64,000 nucleotides of DNA from Myotis daubentonii (lineage: Eukaryota > Chordata > Mammalia > Chiroptera > Vespertilionidae): the NCBI RefSeq assembly GCF_963259705.1, contig NC_081844.1, forward strand, positions 15,919,715-15,983,714. Direction: 5' to 3'. Shown here piece after piece: positions 1 through 12,527 of the stretch. Both the position numbers and the translations under genes were made by a program. How positions within the stretch are numbered: position 1 is the stretch's first letter; each line of letters starts with the position of its first letter. A model generated the notes under the pieces. It did no database searches, was not told the origin of the DNA, and saw only the letters and a program-made list of their open reading frames with translations.

Positions 1-841
1 ATAGGGGTCAGGTTTAATTTTTACTCAAATAAATATCCTTAATCTATGAAAAATACTATCATTTCCCTACAACTCTGCAGTGCCACGTCTGATGAAAATC
101 AAGTGTCCATATATGTGTGGATCTATTTCTGGATTCTCGAGTCTGTTTTAGTGCTTGTCTGTCCTTGCACTAATAATTCTAATTACTCTAGCCTTATAGT
201 AAACCTATCATATAGTACAAATCCTCCTACTTTATTCTTCTTCTATTTTAGCTATTTCCATACAAACGTTAGAATCTAACCTTAGCATTTCCATATAAAA
301 TTTAGAATAAAATTGTTAATATTTGACTATGAATCTATATATCAATTTGGGAATAATTTATACCTTTCTAATACTGAATCTTCCAACAATCTATAAATAT
401 GATATTTCTTATTTAGATCTCTTTCAATTTATCTAACAATACCTTATATTTGTTGCTTAGGTATCACACAGCATTTGTTAAATTTATTGTAAATAGCATA
501 TTAAAAAATTTTCATTTTGTTCGTTGCTGGTAAATAGGAATACAAATGATTTTTACTGATTTTTTATCCAGCAGCTTTACTACCTGCACTTATTGATTCT
601 AATAATCTATAGACTCTCTTAATTCCCTGTACACATTCATATCAATAATGAGTTTTATTTCTCCCTTTCTAATCTTTATACCTTGTATTTCTTTTTTTTG
701 CCTTACTGCTTTGGATACTACTTCTAATATGATATGGCAGAGAGGTATTAACAGCTGGAACCTTTGTCTGATTCCAAACACTAAGGAAAGCTTTCAACAC
801 TTCACCATATGATGTTTGTTATAGGTTTTTTGTTTTATGTT

Positions 842-1050
842 TTAATATATTTTTATTGATTTCAGAGAGGAAGGAAGAGGGAGAGAGAGAAACATCAATG
901 ATGAGAGAAAATCATTGATCGGCTATATCCTGCACACCCCTCACTAGGGATTGCGCCCGCAACCTGGGCATGTGCTCTGACCAGGAATCAAACCATGACC
1001 TCCTAGTTCATAGGTTGATGCTCAACCACTGAGCCATGCTGACCAGGCTG
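842..1050 (-). mobile_element. VES SINE
   Basis: Antisense copy: A-tail complement TTTTTATTGATTTCAGAGAGG at the left, tRNA-like head ending CCATGCTGACCAGGCT at the right. Inserted in the old L1. Confidence 0.9.
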
Positions 1051-1071
1051 TTAGAGGTTTTTATTAATATA

Positions 1072-1406
1072 CTAGAGGTCCAGTGCATGGATTTGTGCAC
1101 CAGTGGGATTCCTCAGCCTGGCCTTCAGGAATTGGGCCAAAACTGGATTTCCGACACCTCCTGAGGGGTCCTAGATTGCAAGGGGGCAATCCAACGGTGC
1201 ACGATCAGGGCTGGGGAGGGACCGAGGGAGGGCTCCAGGCGTGTCCGGCCCATCTCACCCAGTTCCAATCGGCTGTACCGGACCAGAGCAACAAGCTAAC
1301 CTACTGGTCAGAGCGTCTGCCCCCTGGTGGTCAGTGTGCATCATAGTGACTGGTCGAACGGTCAAATAGACACTTAGCATATTAATTAGGCTTTTATATA
1401 CAGAGA
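1072..1406 (-). mobile_element. Non-autonomous Helitron
   Basis: The left edge A|CTAGAGG with GTGCAtggatttGTGCAC is the 3' hairpin end; the right edge complements TCTCTGTATATAAAAGCCTAA, the 5' end. It sits between A and T as Helitrons do. Confidence 0.85.
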
Positions 1407-1688
1407 TTTGTCAAATTAATTTTTCTCCCTCTAAAAAAATATGACTTCTTCACTAAACCTCTTTTAAGAAATCCATTGTAAATGAAAGATGAATCTTCTC
1501 TAATGCTGTTTCTACATCTACTGAGAAAATATGTTTTCTCCTTTTTTTCCTGTTAATGCAGGGACTTATTGTGGTTGATTTTTTAAGTAACAATTTTATT
1601 TTAGAATAGTTTTAGTTGTACGTAAAAGATATGAAGATAATATAGCGTTCCCTTATACCCCACACCCAGTATCCATTATTATTAACTA

Positions 1689-2048
1689 CTAGAGGCCCGG
1701 TGCACAAAATTCGTGCATGGGGGGGGTGTCCCTCAGCCCAGCCTGCACCCTCTCCAATCTGGGACCCCTTGGGGAATGTCCAACTGTGGATTTCAGACAT
1801 CCCTCTCACAATCTGGGACTGCTGGCTCCTAACCACTTGCCTGCCTGCCTGCCTGATTGCCCCTAACCGCTTCTGCCTGCCAGCCTGGTTGATGCCTAAC
1901 TGCCCTCCCCTGCTGGCCATCTTGTGATAACATGGGGATAGCCATCTTGTGACATGGGGGAAGCCACCTTGTGACAACGTGGGGGTGGCCATCTTGTGAT
2001 GTGAGGGTGTGAGGGTCAATTTGCATGTTACCTCTTTATTATATAGGA
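1689..2048 (-). mobile_element. Non-autonomous Helitron
   Basis: The 3' end CTAGAGGCCCGGTGCAC is at the left; the 5' end TCCTATATAATAAAGAGG is at the right in complement. Internal short repeats of a CATCTTGTGACATGGGG-like unit recur about four times (1915-2010). Confidence 0.9.
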
Positions 2049-3101
2049 TTTCCACTCTATATATCCCAGTATATACTGATTGAATTTTGAATGTTAAATC
2101 TTCTAAGATTTCTAGAATAAATCAACTAGGTTGGGCAGCATAAATCTTTTATGTATATTGTTAATTTCAATTTGCTTAGGTTTTGTTTAGGATTATTAGA
2201 TCTATATTAATGGCCTTGTCATGTTTTAGTATCATAATCATACCGGCCTCATTAAGTAAGCATCTTTTTTATTCTTGGGATAAATTCGTGTTAAGATTTG
2301 TGTTGTTTCTTTCCAAAATATTTGGTAAATGTGTGAAGTTTTCTGCACCTAACATTTTCTTCATAGAAAAATTTATCAATACAGACTTTATTTCTTGGTA
2401 GGCATGTGATTATTATGATTTCCTATATTGTTTTAATTTGGGTAAGTTTATTTTTCTAGGAATTTATCCATTTCATGTAAGTTTTCAAATTTACTGGTAT
2501 AAACTCATTCTTATTTTGTTAATGTGCATAGGATCAGTACTGGCATTGAATAATTATGTCATATCTTTTTTATTTGATAAGTCTTATCAGGGATTTATCA
2601 ATTTTACTAGTCTCTTGAAAAGAGCACATTTTATTTTACTACACTTCTGTATAGTATTTTGTTTTCTGTTTTATTAATATTTCTCTGAACTTTTTACTTC
2701 ACTCGACTTACTTTCTTTAGATTTAATGCTATCCTTCCTTTTGTTAACTTGAGATGAATGCTAATTTTCCACACTTCTTCTCTCCCAGTATATGCCTGTA
2801 AGGTTATAAATTTTCCTTGAAGCATGGCTTTAGATGGATCCCTCAAGTTTTTATTCAAGTTTAAATCATTTTGTTTTTAAGCACTGATTTTTCAAAATAT
2901 GGTATAAAGATAAACTAAATTACAACTTAATTTGTTCATGTAAATTGCTTTCAAAATACATCGCAGCTAAGATGTATATTAGATTTTACATGCATTTAGA
3001 AGAAACCACACAGAAGCATTTGCTTTTTCAATAAACTCGGCCAGTTCATACCTCTTTTGGTCAGTCCACCACAGTCATGTGAGGTAAGAATTATCTGGAT
3101 A

Positions 3102-3327
3102 TTCTTTTTAAAAAAATATATATTTTATTGATTTTTTGCAGAGAGAAAGGGAGAGGGATAGAGAGTTGGAAACATTGATGAGAGAGAAACATCGATCAGC
3201 TGCCTCCTGCACACCCACTACTGGGGATGTGCCTGCAACCAAGGTACATGCCCTTGACCGGAATCGAACCTGGGACCCTTCAGTTCGCAGGCCAACATTC
3301 TATCCACTGAGCCAAACCGGTTAGGGC
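3102..3327 (-). mobile_element. VES SINE
   Basis: Antisense copy of the GATAGAGAGTTGGAAACATTGATG subtype (short dinucleotide variation in the body), head ending AAACCGGTTAGGGC. Confidence 0.9.
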
Positions 3328-3341
3328 TATCTGAATATTCT

Positions 3342-3557
3342 TAAAAAAATTTTTTAACATGTTTTTATTGATTTCAGAGAGGAAGGGAGAGAGAGAAACA
3401 TCAGCGATGAGAGACAATCATTGATCAGGTGCCTCCTACAGGCCCCACTCTGGGGATTGAGCCCAAAATCTGGGCATATGCCCTAACTGGGAATCAAACC
3501 ATGAGCTCCTGGTTCACAGGTTGACACTCAACCATTAACCACACCACTGGGCTGGTA
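3342..3557 (-). mobile_element. VES SINE, diverged
   Basis: Antisense copy directly following the previous one. The head is mutated (ACCACTGGGCTGG), so it is older. Confidence 0.85.
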
Positions 3558-3931
3558 TTGTTTGCACACTGAACCATTCTGGGTGATATTCATCTTCTCT
3601 GCTTTTAGGGCAACCTGGGACATGAAGCCAAATGTCTGACTAAAATTTCTGAAGGAGAATTCTTTGTAGATGGCATCTCTCTCACTTAATTCCAAGCACC
3701 CCGCTGCTTTACGATCAAGTATAACATGGTCACTCTCCTATGCTGTCAACCAGGGAGCATCTGTGCACATGGTTACTTGCCGAGCACTGCCTGCCCTTGA
3801 GTTCTAATATGTACTAGTTTTTATTTTCATTCAGTTCAAAATTGTTTCAGATTTTCTTTGTGATTTGTTATTTGAACCATGGGTTATTATATATATTCAA
3901 ATCTCCTAAAATGTGGGGGTCTCTAGTAATT

Positions 3932-4141
3932 TTTATTTTATTTTTTAAAAATATTTTTTATTGATTTCAGAGAGAAAGGAAGGGAGAGAGAGATAGAAAC
4001 ATCAATATGAGAATCAGTGATTGGCTGCCTACTGGGGATTGAGCCCGCAACCTGGGCATGTGCCCTTGACCAAAATCGAACCAGGGACCCTTCAGTCTGC
4101 AGGCTGACACTCCTAACCACTGAGCCAATCCGGCTAGGGCC
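3932..4141 (-). mobile_element. VES SINE
   Basis: Antisense copy, right end CCGGCTAGGGC; a short deletion removes part of the middle of the body. Confidence 0.9.
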
Positions 4142-4327
4142 TAGGTATCTTTTTTGTTATTGATTAATATCATTATGATTTTAATCTTTTGACACCTGAA
4201 ATTTGCTTTTAGCCCATTAGATGGTCAGTTTACAAAACTGTTCATGTGGTTTGAAAAAAGAGTGTATTTAGCATTTGTTAGATGTGGTGTTTTTTATATG
4301 TCTATTAGGTTGTTCTAATTTCTACAA

Positions 4328-4388
4328 CCTTCCTAATTTTGCACTTGATCTTAGCCAAAAGGCCGAGAAGCGATCCTTCCTAATTTTG
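4328..4388 (-). pseudogene. Tailless U2 snRNA retropseudogene fragment with target duplication
   Basis: Positions 4342-4374, read on the minus strand, are the first 33 nt of U2 snRNA (ATCGCTTCTCGGCCTTTTGG and onward to GATCAAGTG). Perfect 14-bp direct repeats CCTTCCTAATTTTG flank it at 4328-4341 and 4375-4388. There is no poly(A). This is a truncated snRNA copy inserted by L1-type machinery without a tail; it cannot make a functional U2. Confidence 0.9.
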
Positions 4389-4447
4389 TTGTCTTCTTAT
4401 TAAAATCAATTACTGTTAAATTCTCCCACTATCATTTGGATATTTCT

Positions 4448-4662
4448 AATTGTATTTTTTTAAAATATATTTTTATTGATTTCAGAGAGGAAGGGAGAGG
4501 GAGAGACAGAAACATCAATAATGAGAGAGAATCATTGGTCAACTGCCCCCTGAAAGCCTCCTCCTGTTGATTGAATCCACAACCCGGCATGTGCCCTGAT
4601 TGGGAATCGAGGACCTCCTGGTTCATAGGCTGATGCCAACCACTGAGCCATGCTGGCTAGGC
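4448..4662 (-). mobile_element. VES SINE
   Basis: Antisense copy with the GAGCCATGCTGGCTAGGC head type. Confidence 0.9.
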
Positions 4663-4901
4663 AAATTGTATTTCTTTTAATTTTTGCTTTATATATTATG
4701 AAGCCATGTTATTAATTTCATACAAACTTAAAATTTATTTTTGTTTTAGAGTCTATTTCATGTAATCCTAATCTACCTGCAACAGCTTTTCTTTGGGTAG
4801 TGTTTGATTTATACATTTATTCTTCTTTTACTTGCCAACTTTCTGTATCATTATGCTTTAAATCTGTCTCTTATTAAACATCATACAGTTTTTTCTTTTA
4901 A

Positions 4902-5078
4902 AGCCCCGGCTGGGTAGCTCAGTTGGTTAGAGCATCATCCCGATACCACAAGGTTGTGGGTTTGATCCCCCTCAGGTCACATGTAAGAATCAACCAATCA
5001 ATGCATAAATAAGTGGAACAACAAACTGCTGTTTCTCTCTCTCTCTAAAACCAATAAATAAAAAATTTTTAAAAATTT
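4902..5078 (+). mobile_element. VES-related SINE, short-body subtype
   Basis: Sense copy starting AGCCCCGGCTGGGTAGCTCAG, with tRNA-like B box GGTTTGATCCC and the AATGCATAAATAAGTGGAACAA body shared with 54416-54584. It is shorter than the main VES type. Confidence 0.85.
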
Positions 5079-5200
5079 AAATCCTACCGGACAATCTTTT
5101 ATCCATTTATATTTAATAAAATGGATATATTTATCATATTTTTCTATTTGTTCTACTGCTATATATACCTTCCCTCCTTTCTTGCCTTCTTCTGGGTTAT

Positions 5201-5420
5201 TTTTTAAATATATTTTTATTGATTTCAAAGAGGAAGGGAGAGGGAGGGAGAGATAGAAACATCAATGATGACAGAGAATCATTGATTGGCTGCCTCCTGC
5301 TCGCACCCTACTAGGGATCGAGCCTGCAACCCCGGGCATGTACCCTTGACTGTAACCGAACTCGAGACCCTTCAGTCCGCAGGCTGATGCTCTATCCACT
5401 GAGCCAAACAAGCTAAGGCT
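5201..5420 (-). mobile_element. VES SINE
   Basis: Antisense copy, tail complement at the left and head GCCAAACAAGCTAAGGCT at the right. A second T-rich, AGAG-rich scrap at 5443-5510 may be the remnant of another. Confidence 0.85.
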
Positions 5421-5538
5421 GGGTTATTTTTTTATCATTGTATTTTTATTTTACTTTTTTAATTTACTGATTTTTGAGAAAGAAGAAGACCGAGAGAGAG
5501 ATACAATGTTAACACACTTTTCCCTTCTTCCCAGATGA

Positions 5539-5711
5539 TCTATAATAATAAAAGCATAATATGCTAATTAGACTGGATGTCCTTCTGAACAAAGCTGGGG
5601 CTGTAGCCACGGGATCGAGGCAGCTGCCCTCGGCTCTGAGGGAGGGATCAAGACAGTCGCCGCGGCTGCGAAGGCCTACTCTTACACGAATTTCGTGTAT
5701 TGGGCCTCTAG
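5539..5711 (+). mobile_element. Short non-autonomous Helitron
   Basis: The 5' end is TCTATAATAATAAAAGCATAA; the 3' end is ACACGAATTTCGTGT (perfect hairpin arms) then GGGCCTCTAG|T. Only 173 bp. It runs straight into a TATATG-type repeat. Confidence 0.9.
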
Positions 5712-5773
5712 TATATATGTATGTATATATATGTATATATGTATATGTGTACATATACATATATACATATATA
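5712..5773. repeat. (TATATG)n-like microsatellite
   Basis: Degenerate TATATGTA repeats begin at the base after the Helitron CTAG end. Confidence 0.85.
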
Positions 5774-6075
5774 TCATTCATAAACTTTACCTATATTTAT
5801 TCCACTGCCAACTATTATTGTTACCTATTTTAATTCTATCTTTTAAATCCAATAAAACATTATTATTGTTTAGTAAAGTCTATAGTCCTTTGATTTACCC
5901 ACATATTTTCTATTTTTACTCTTTATTCCAGAATCTCAAAGCTTCCATCTGGTATTTTTCTTCTGCTCAAATAATATTCGTTAGAATTTATTTAGTGTGG
6001 GTCTCCTGGTAATTTTTATAGTAAATGTTTTAATGGAAGAATATCTGAAAATGTTTATTTCCTCTTCATTCTTTT

Positions 6076-6289
6076 TTTAAAATATATTTTTATTGATTTC
6101 AGAGAGGAAGGGAGAAGGAGAGATAGAAACATCAATGATGAGAGAGAATCATTGATCAGCTGCCTCCTGCATGCCCCCTATTGGGGATCGAGCCCACAAC
6201 CCAGGCATGTGCCCTTGGCTGGAATCAAACCTGGAACCCTTCAGTCCACAGACTGATGCTCTATCCACTGAGCCAAACCAGCTAGGGCT
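6076..6289 (-). mobile_element. VES SINE
   Basis: Complete antisense copy between T-rich left end and AAACCAGCTAGGGC right end, inserted in the old L1; flanks CTCTTCATTC/CTCTTCATTC form a target duplication. Confidence 0.92.
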
Positions 6290-6530
6290 CCTCTTCATTC
6301 TTGAAGGGTATTTCTACTAGATGTAGAATCCTAAGTTACCAGTTATTCTATTTCAGTACTTTGAATATGTTATTACATTGTTTCCTGCTTCTATTGTCAG
6401 CTTAATTGTTCTCTTTTGAAAGTAATCTTTTTGCTGGCTGCCTAAAGATATTTTCTTTCATCTGAAGCACTTTTACTATGATGTGCAGCCTAGGTGTTGT
6501 TTTCTTTATATTCATTTTGCTTTGTTTTAA

Positions 6531-6872
6531 TTTTTACTTGGCTGCACTTTTTGCTCAAGAACTGGTTTCCTTATAGTCGTCTTCTATCCCACACGTAAAA
6601 GTACTCAAAAGCTTTGCGCTATCTGCTCCGTACCTTCCACGTGGAATCTGAAGCATAAGCATGTGCAGGACTCTCCTCTGCATGCTCCAAGTAAGCGAGG
6701 CTTTCTCCACTCTACAGCGTTTATCATAATACCTGAATCACCTAAGCACAGAGTTTGGAGAGACTGAGACAGTCAGAGGTTTGTGATCAGGTGCCACCAT
6801 CCTTCCTGAATCTTCTGGATTCTCAGAAGTTAGGACCTTACCTTTAAAATCAAATCTCCCTGAGCCCTGGCC
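6531..6872. other. Intron sequence, nothing recognised
   Basis: No coding, RNA or mobile signature was recognised. It is moderately GC-balanced compared with the flanking L1. Confidence 0.5.
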
Positions 6873-7062
6873 AGTGTGGCTCAGTTGGAGCATAATCCTA
6901 TACACCAAAAGGTTGTGGGTTTGATTCCCAGTCAGAGCACATATGTAAGTTTCAGGTTTGATCCTCTGTTGGGGCGCTTACTGGAGGCAACCAATCGATG
7001 TGTCGCAATGTTTCTCTCTCTAAGACCAATATAAACAAACAAACAAACAAATAAAAAATAAA
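6873..7062 (+). mobile_element. VES-related SINE
   Basis: Sense copy with AGCCCTGGCCAGTGTGGCTC head and the ACACCAAAAGGTTGTGGG subtype signature; tail of AAAC/AAAT repeats. Confidence 0.88.
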
Positions 7063-7960
7063 ATCAAACCTCCCACAGCACATTAGGAAAAAAATACTTG
7101 GCTACCCATGCAACAAAACATTACTATATTAAGATCCTTCACAGGCCAAGAAGAAGAAAAACAAGCAAATATTCATATAATTCAGTAGAAAATGGGGAAA
7201 AGGTATGAACTGATAATTCACAAAAGAGAGGTAAACATGGTCAATAAACAGAAGAAAAATAGTTCATTAGTCATGATAAAAATACAAATTAAAGTTTAAA
7301 AAACACCAGACTATAAAAAGTATAATGAACAGTATTGAGGAAAGCCCTGTGAACTATGCATCACACAGGAAATGTAAACTGGTACATCCCCTCTAGAGGT
7401 TATCTGTATCCGATTTAAAATTTTAAGTACTAATTGACACAGATATAAATTTCTAGAAATTTATCCTATGGAAATAATTAAGAAAATGTTATTGTTCATA
7501 TCCTAATATTGCTTTCTTTCCTTTCATACCACAGATCAACATCTGACATATTTATTGTTTGTCTTCCCTCCACTAGAATATAAGTTTATTGAAAGCAAGG
7601 ATCTAAACAGTACTTGACACAAACCAAGCATGTAACAAAGGTTGGTTGTTGACAGAATGTGCAACATTCTGTAAGGTCTATCTGTAAGAGTTCAAAATTA
7701 TGGGCTTAAAAAATATCCAATATCCAACAGCAGGGGATTGGTTAAAACAAAGAATAACTGACACTGACAACTATGTAACCATTAAAAATTGATCTATAAA
7801 AAAAAGTAAATGTCATGATACTATCACATGACCTCATTTCTGTTAAAAAGGAAAAAAAGAAGTAGACAAAAATATATGCACAGATAAAAGCTAACACAGT
7901 ATATAGAGCCAAGATGTTATCAGTGGAAATGAGATGATAAGGTTACAGGTGACTTTTTTT
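7063..7960 (+). mobile_element. Old L1 3' region, split by an L2 fragment
   Basis: The text around 7240-7500 and 7680-7960 (CATTAGTCATGA..AAAATACAAATTAAA, GGTACATCCC, TATCCAACAGCAGGGGATTGG) is typical of the decayed 3' part of L1M-class ORF2 and 3' UTR. Confidence 0.65.
7500..7672 (+). mobile_element. L2 3' end fragment
   Basis: CCACTAGAATATAAGTTTATTGAAAGCAAGG resembles the L2 3' consensus (cacTAGAaTgTAAGctccaTGAggGCAgGG); the rest is decayed. Listed at modest confidence. Confidence 0.55.
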
Positions 7961-8100
7961 CTTTATTTGTGGCTTCCTATATTCTTCAGTTTCTTATATT
8001 GAATACAAATCTTTTTTAATAAGAAAAAAATTATTCAAAACAAATTCAAACCAAAAGCAAAATTCTATTTCTAGTTCAAATGAGGAAAAGGCAAGTTTAC

Positions 8101-8172
8101 CTTCAATTTCATCGTCGGAACTCAACTCATCATCAGAGCATATGTTGAGAATGTTAACCAGCATCTCTGTGA
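8101..8172 (-). CDS. PPP3CC: PPP3CC exon 10: calcineurin-B-binding helix
   Basis: This 72-bp exon encodes VTEMLVNILNICSDDELSSDDEIEG. The amphipathic EMLVNILNIC is the calcineurin-B-binding helix; the acidic SDDELSSDDE tract follows. The acceptor is TTATAG|TCACAG and the donor GAAG|GTAAAC. The calmodulin-binding exon should come next, but nothing resembling KIRAIGKMARVFS is coded in the remaining 8.1 kb, so the intron continues off the left edge. Confidence 0.94.
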
Positions 8173-9136
<964 letters not shown>

Positions 9137-9289
9137 CTAGTATGCATTGTACAGTTGTACATTTACTACACAGAATTCAATAACTTACTTTCCATTTGCA
9201 AATTTAGAACTTAGTATTTAAGGGTAGATGGAAAATCTTAAAGCACTTTATATATAGTTCATCCTTTTCTTTTTAATGGCTATGCTTAT

Positions 9290-9515
9290 TTTTATTATTA
9301 TTATTATTTTTTGTAAATACTCACCCAACGATATTTTTCCTTTGATCTTTAGAAAGAGTGTAAGGGAGGGGGAGAAAAAGAGAGAGAGAGAGAAACACCA
9401 AGACCAAGGCCGGAGATTAACCAAAGCCAGGGATAGAGCTTGGTATGAGCCCTTGACAGGACTCTTCACTATCTAAAGGCCAACACTATCCACTGAGTCA
9501 AACTCGCTAGGGTTA
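9290..9515 (-). mobile_element. VES SINE, diverged, TCACCCAACGATATTTTTCC subtype
   Basis: Antisense copy with a tail-side module resembling TCCTCACCCGAGGATATTTTT, shared with copies at 17005, 33208, 60335 and 61921. Head AAACTCGCTAGGGTT. Confidence 0.8.
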
Positions 9516-9577
9516 TATAGTTCATCCTTTTAAGAATAATCCCAAGGAACAAAGTTACATGAAGAGCTCATATTTTT

Positions 9578-9796
9578 TTTTAATATATTTTTTATTGATT
9601 TTTTTACAGAGAGGAAGGGAGAGGGATAGAGAGTTAGAAATATCAATGAGAGAGAAACATCGATCAGCTGCCTCCTGCACACCCCCTACTGGGGATGTGC
9701 CCGCAACCAAGTTACATGCCCTTGATTGGAATCAAACCGGGGACCCTTCAGTCCCCAGGCCGATGATCTATCCACTGAGCCAAACCAGTTAGGGCT
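9578..9796 (-). mobile_element. VES SINE
   Basis: Antisense copy of the ATTTTTTTACAGAGAGG subtype. GAGCTCATATTTT occurs on both sides (9567 and 9798), a target duplication. Confidence 0.92.
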
Positions 9797-9946
9797 TGAG
9801 CTCATATTTTAAAAGTACAAAAGAAAAAAAAAAAAGTACAAAAGAAACTAAGCTCTGAAACTTCAGAGCCACTGCACAGTAACTACCTATAGAAATCTCA
9901 GGTTCCACCTGAGAAAAATTTGCCATAATTTCATAATGTCCCTTTA

Positions 9947-10440
9947 CTAGAGGCCCAGTGCATGAAAATTCATGCACTTAGGGGAGGGGGATCCCTCAGC
10001 CCGGCCTGTGCCTTCTCGCAGTCCGGGACCCCTCGGGGGATGTCCCCCTGCCAGTTTAGGCCCGCTCCCCAGGGGATCAGGCCTAAGCTGGCAGTCAGAC
10101 ATCCCTCTGGCAGTTCAGTAGCCCTCAGGGGATGTCTGACTGAGGCTTAGACCCGCTCACCTAAGCTGCAGTTGGACATCCTTAGCATGTCTGACTGTCG
10201 GACATCCCTCTCGCAATCCAGGACCGTTGGCTCCTAACCGCTCTCCCCTGCTGGCCTGATTGCCCCTAACCGCTTTCCCCTACTGGCCTGATCTCCCCAG
10301 CCATTCTCCCCTGCCAGCCTGATCACCCCTAACTGCCTCTGCCTTGGCCCCCACCACCGTGGCTTTGTCCGGAAGGACATCTGGAAGATGTCTGGTCTAT
10401 CCGGTCTAATTAGCATATTACCCTTTTATTAGTATAGAGA
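9947..10440 (-). mobile_element. Non-autonomous Helitron
   Basis: The left edge CTAGAGGCCCAGTGCAtgaaaattcaTGCAC is the 3' end; the right edge complements TCTCTATACTAATAAAAGGG. The interior (10225-10350) has degenerate GATTGCCCCTAACCGCT repeats, the same unit as the minisatellite in the Helitron at 20457-21090. Confidence 0.92.
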
Positions 10441-11020
10441 TAGATATTCAAAGTCGTTACAACTACAACTTTCCTTTGAGGGCAAACAGTTCTCACTAAA
10501 TCGACACAGCCTGTTTTGCTTGCCATTAGCCAGAGCCAAAGATTTTATAAATTCTCTGGGAGTTTATAAACATAGCAGTTATAAAAAAAAAAAAAAAAAA
10601 GGAGTGAGAAGGTAAAGTCTTGACAAATATGAAGACCAGAACCACTTAGTGTCCTTGAGGAAGTTTAACAACACAAGCAGTGCATACCATTCATAAGGGA
10701 AGAGACAAGAACAAAACCAAACTGCTATATGTTGGAATTATTAGGGGGGAGGGGGAAGAATTAAAAATGGAATTAGGGAGAAGCAAGACACAGTAGGACA
10801 CCTAAAACCCAGAGAATAATGATAAAAAGTAAAAATTAAACATAAGGCTGGGAAAGAACTTAAGTCTAAAAAATTGCTTTTTAAAAATGGACAGCAAGTC
10901 ATTGAAGGATATACTGATAGATGATTGATCCAAATCCAATTTCAATGAGATGTGCCATTTCATAGTTTATTTTTAAATAGAGTAAATGGTAAATATATTG
11001 TGGACCTCTTTTAAAGTTCT
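10441..11020. other. Intron sequence, nothing recognised
   Basis: No gene or clear repeat family. An 18-A run sits at about 10585-10602. Confidence 0.5.
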
Positions 11021-11029
11021 CTCTCCAAC

Positions 11030-11810
11030 TGCATATACAAAGTATGACTATAAAGTAATGAGACTCAAGAAACCACCAACTACAAACACACAGACCTTAT
11101 GTATCAGGTGAGTGTGGTCCTTTGATGAAATCACACCAGACATAATAACAGTAAAATGTTATAGTATTATAGCAATTTACAGTCTGATGATTTTAATTTC
11201 ATTTTTATTATTCCAACCTATCTTCAACAACCCTATTTGACAGGTATTTTAAAGATAAACTGAGGCTCAGGGAAGTGTTGTTCAGTGTGAAGTAAACTTA
11301 AATGCAAAGTGAAGTTATCTTGTTAACTGTGAATTTAAAATGAAGCAGGACTAGCCTAGAACTTCTGACTCCTAGCTTAGTGCCTCTTTCAACGCACTTT
11401 GCTGCCTTACGGTATTTTTAATTCAAAGATGCTGCCATTACTCAAAATGTTTTTGGAACTCCTTTTTGGGAACTGCCTCCAGAGCCATTTTATAAGCAAC
11501 ACAAAGAAAACCAGTCTCATTACCTTATAATCATACCTTGTTTCTGACCCCAAATGGTATCGACTAACTTGAACACTCACCTTACTCATCAGTCTGCACT
11601 CCAAATGACTTTTGGCTGTTCCAAAAATCAAATCCACCCTCAAAGGACGAAGATTTCCCATCATTGTGGATATTATCAAAAGAATGTGTCGCAGACGCTG
11701 AAGGCAATGCCAAAAGAGGAGTTCCAAAAATGTTTGAACAATGGCAGCATTGTTGGAAATAAGTGTATAGCCTCCCCAGGCAACTACTTTCAAGGGACAA
11801 TACTCACTTG
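11030..11810. mobile_element. Mariner-class transposon remnants in opposite orientations
   Basis: Plus strand 11575-11805 reads as a frameshifted C-terminus of a mariner-type transposase (LKAMPKEEFQKC, then NKCIASPGNYF). The minus strand at 11405-11560 has a second, related PKKEFQK-like piece. A TATGACTATAAAGTAATGAGACT-like block occurs at about 11043-11065 and inverted near 11515-11537. No intact frame or catalytic triad remains. Family assignment is from memory of mariner C-termini. Confidence 0.55.
11230..11400 (-). mobile_element. MIR-like SINE fragment
   Basis: AAACTGAGGCTCAGGGAAG and following text match the inverted MIR core (aaactgaggctcagagaggtt), embedded between the mariner pieces. 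Confidence 0.5.
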
Positions 11811-12009
11811 CATATATACATTCTGGCATGTTTGTTTAAAAGTTATATTATTTTATAGTCATACTTTATAAACAACAAAATAGTTACAGAGGCATGAAGT
11901 TTTTAGGTGAACCACAGTCCTGATACAAAACTTAGGAACTATGACTCATAAAAGTTAAATAAAATAAAAAAGACTTTAAAAGGATAAAGTTTCAGAAGTA
12001 GAATTTCTG

Positions 12010-12100
12010 TGCTGAAAGGCATGTGGATGGCTAATCCTCTTTTTCTATACAGGAAACTGAAGTTTAAAGAGATTATATGACTTACCTAAAGTGGCACTAC
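12010..12100 (-). mobile_element. MIR-like SINE fragment
   Basis: ACAGGAAACTGAAGTTTAAAG then GACTTACCTAAAG, the inverted MIR core. Confidence 0.5.
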
Positions 12101-12296
12101 TTATTTATTTATTTATTTGTTTGTTTATTTATTATTTCTTTTTTACAAGAATGTTCACTTTTTTTATGAAAATGTAGAATCAACCCAATGGTTAAATCAA
12201 ATTTTGCATTACAGTTAAAATGACAGAATAGAGCTCCACATCTACATGGAAGATCTAAAATACAGTGTTGTTTTTTTAAAAAGTGTCTTTATTTAT

Positions 12297-12527
12297 TTTA
12301 TTTTATTTTTAAAATATATTTTATTGATTTTTTACAGAAAGGAAGAGAGATTTTTTACAGAGAGTTAGAAACATCGCTGAGAGAGAAACATCGATCAGCT
12401 GCCTCCTGCACACTCCCTACTGGGGATGTGCCCGCAACCAAGGTACCTGCCCTTGACCAGAATTGAACCTGGGACCCTTCAGTCCACAGGCTGATGCTCT
12501 ATCCAATGAGCCAAACCGATTAGGGCT
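12297..12527 (-). mobile_element. VES SINE with small internal duplication
   Basis: Antisense copy; GATTTTTTACAGA is repeated (12326 and 12349), an internal duplication. Head AAACCGATTAGGGC. Confidence 0.9.

Larger units (their letters stand above)
1..6530 (-). mobile_element. Old L1 ORF2, antisense, highly fragmented
   Basis: Between the younger insertions, the remaining sequence reads as antisense L1 ORF2 in collinear order (1-841, 1407-1688, 2049-3101, 3558-3931, 4142-4447, 4663-4901, 5800-6075, 6290-6530). It is AT-rich with stops in all frames, so a decayed L1M-type copy, serving as the landing pad for the SINEs, Helitrons and U2 fragment listed below. The subfamily is not determined. 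Confidence 0.7.

Noticed and set aside
4902..4980. tRNA genes at SINE heads (here and at about 20 other sites)
   Set aside because: A and B boxes are present but each continues into the SINE body and tail; cloverleaf stems are mismatched.
11407..11829. 140-codon minus-strand open frame
   Set aside because: Crosses from one mariner relic into another in the opposite orientation; not a gene.
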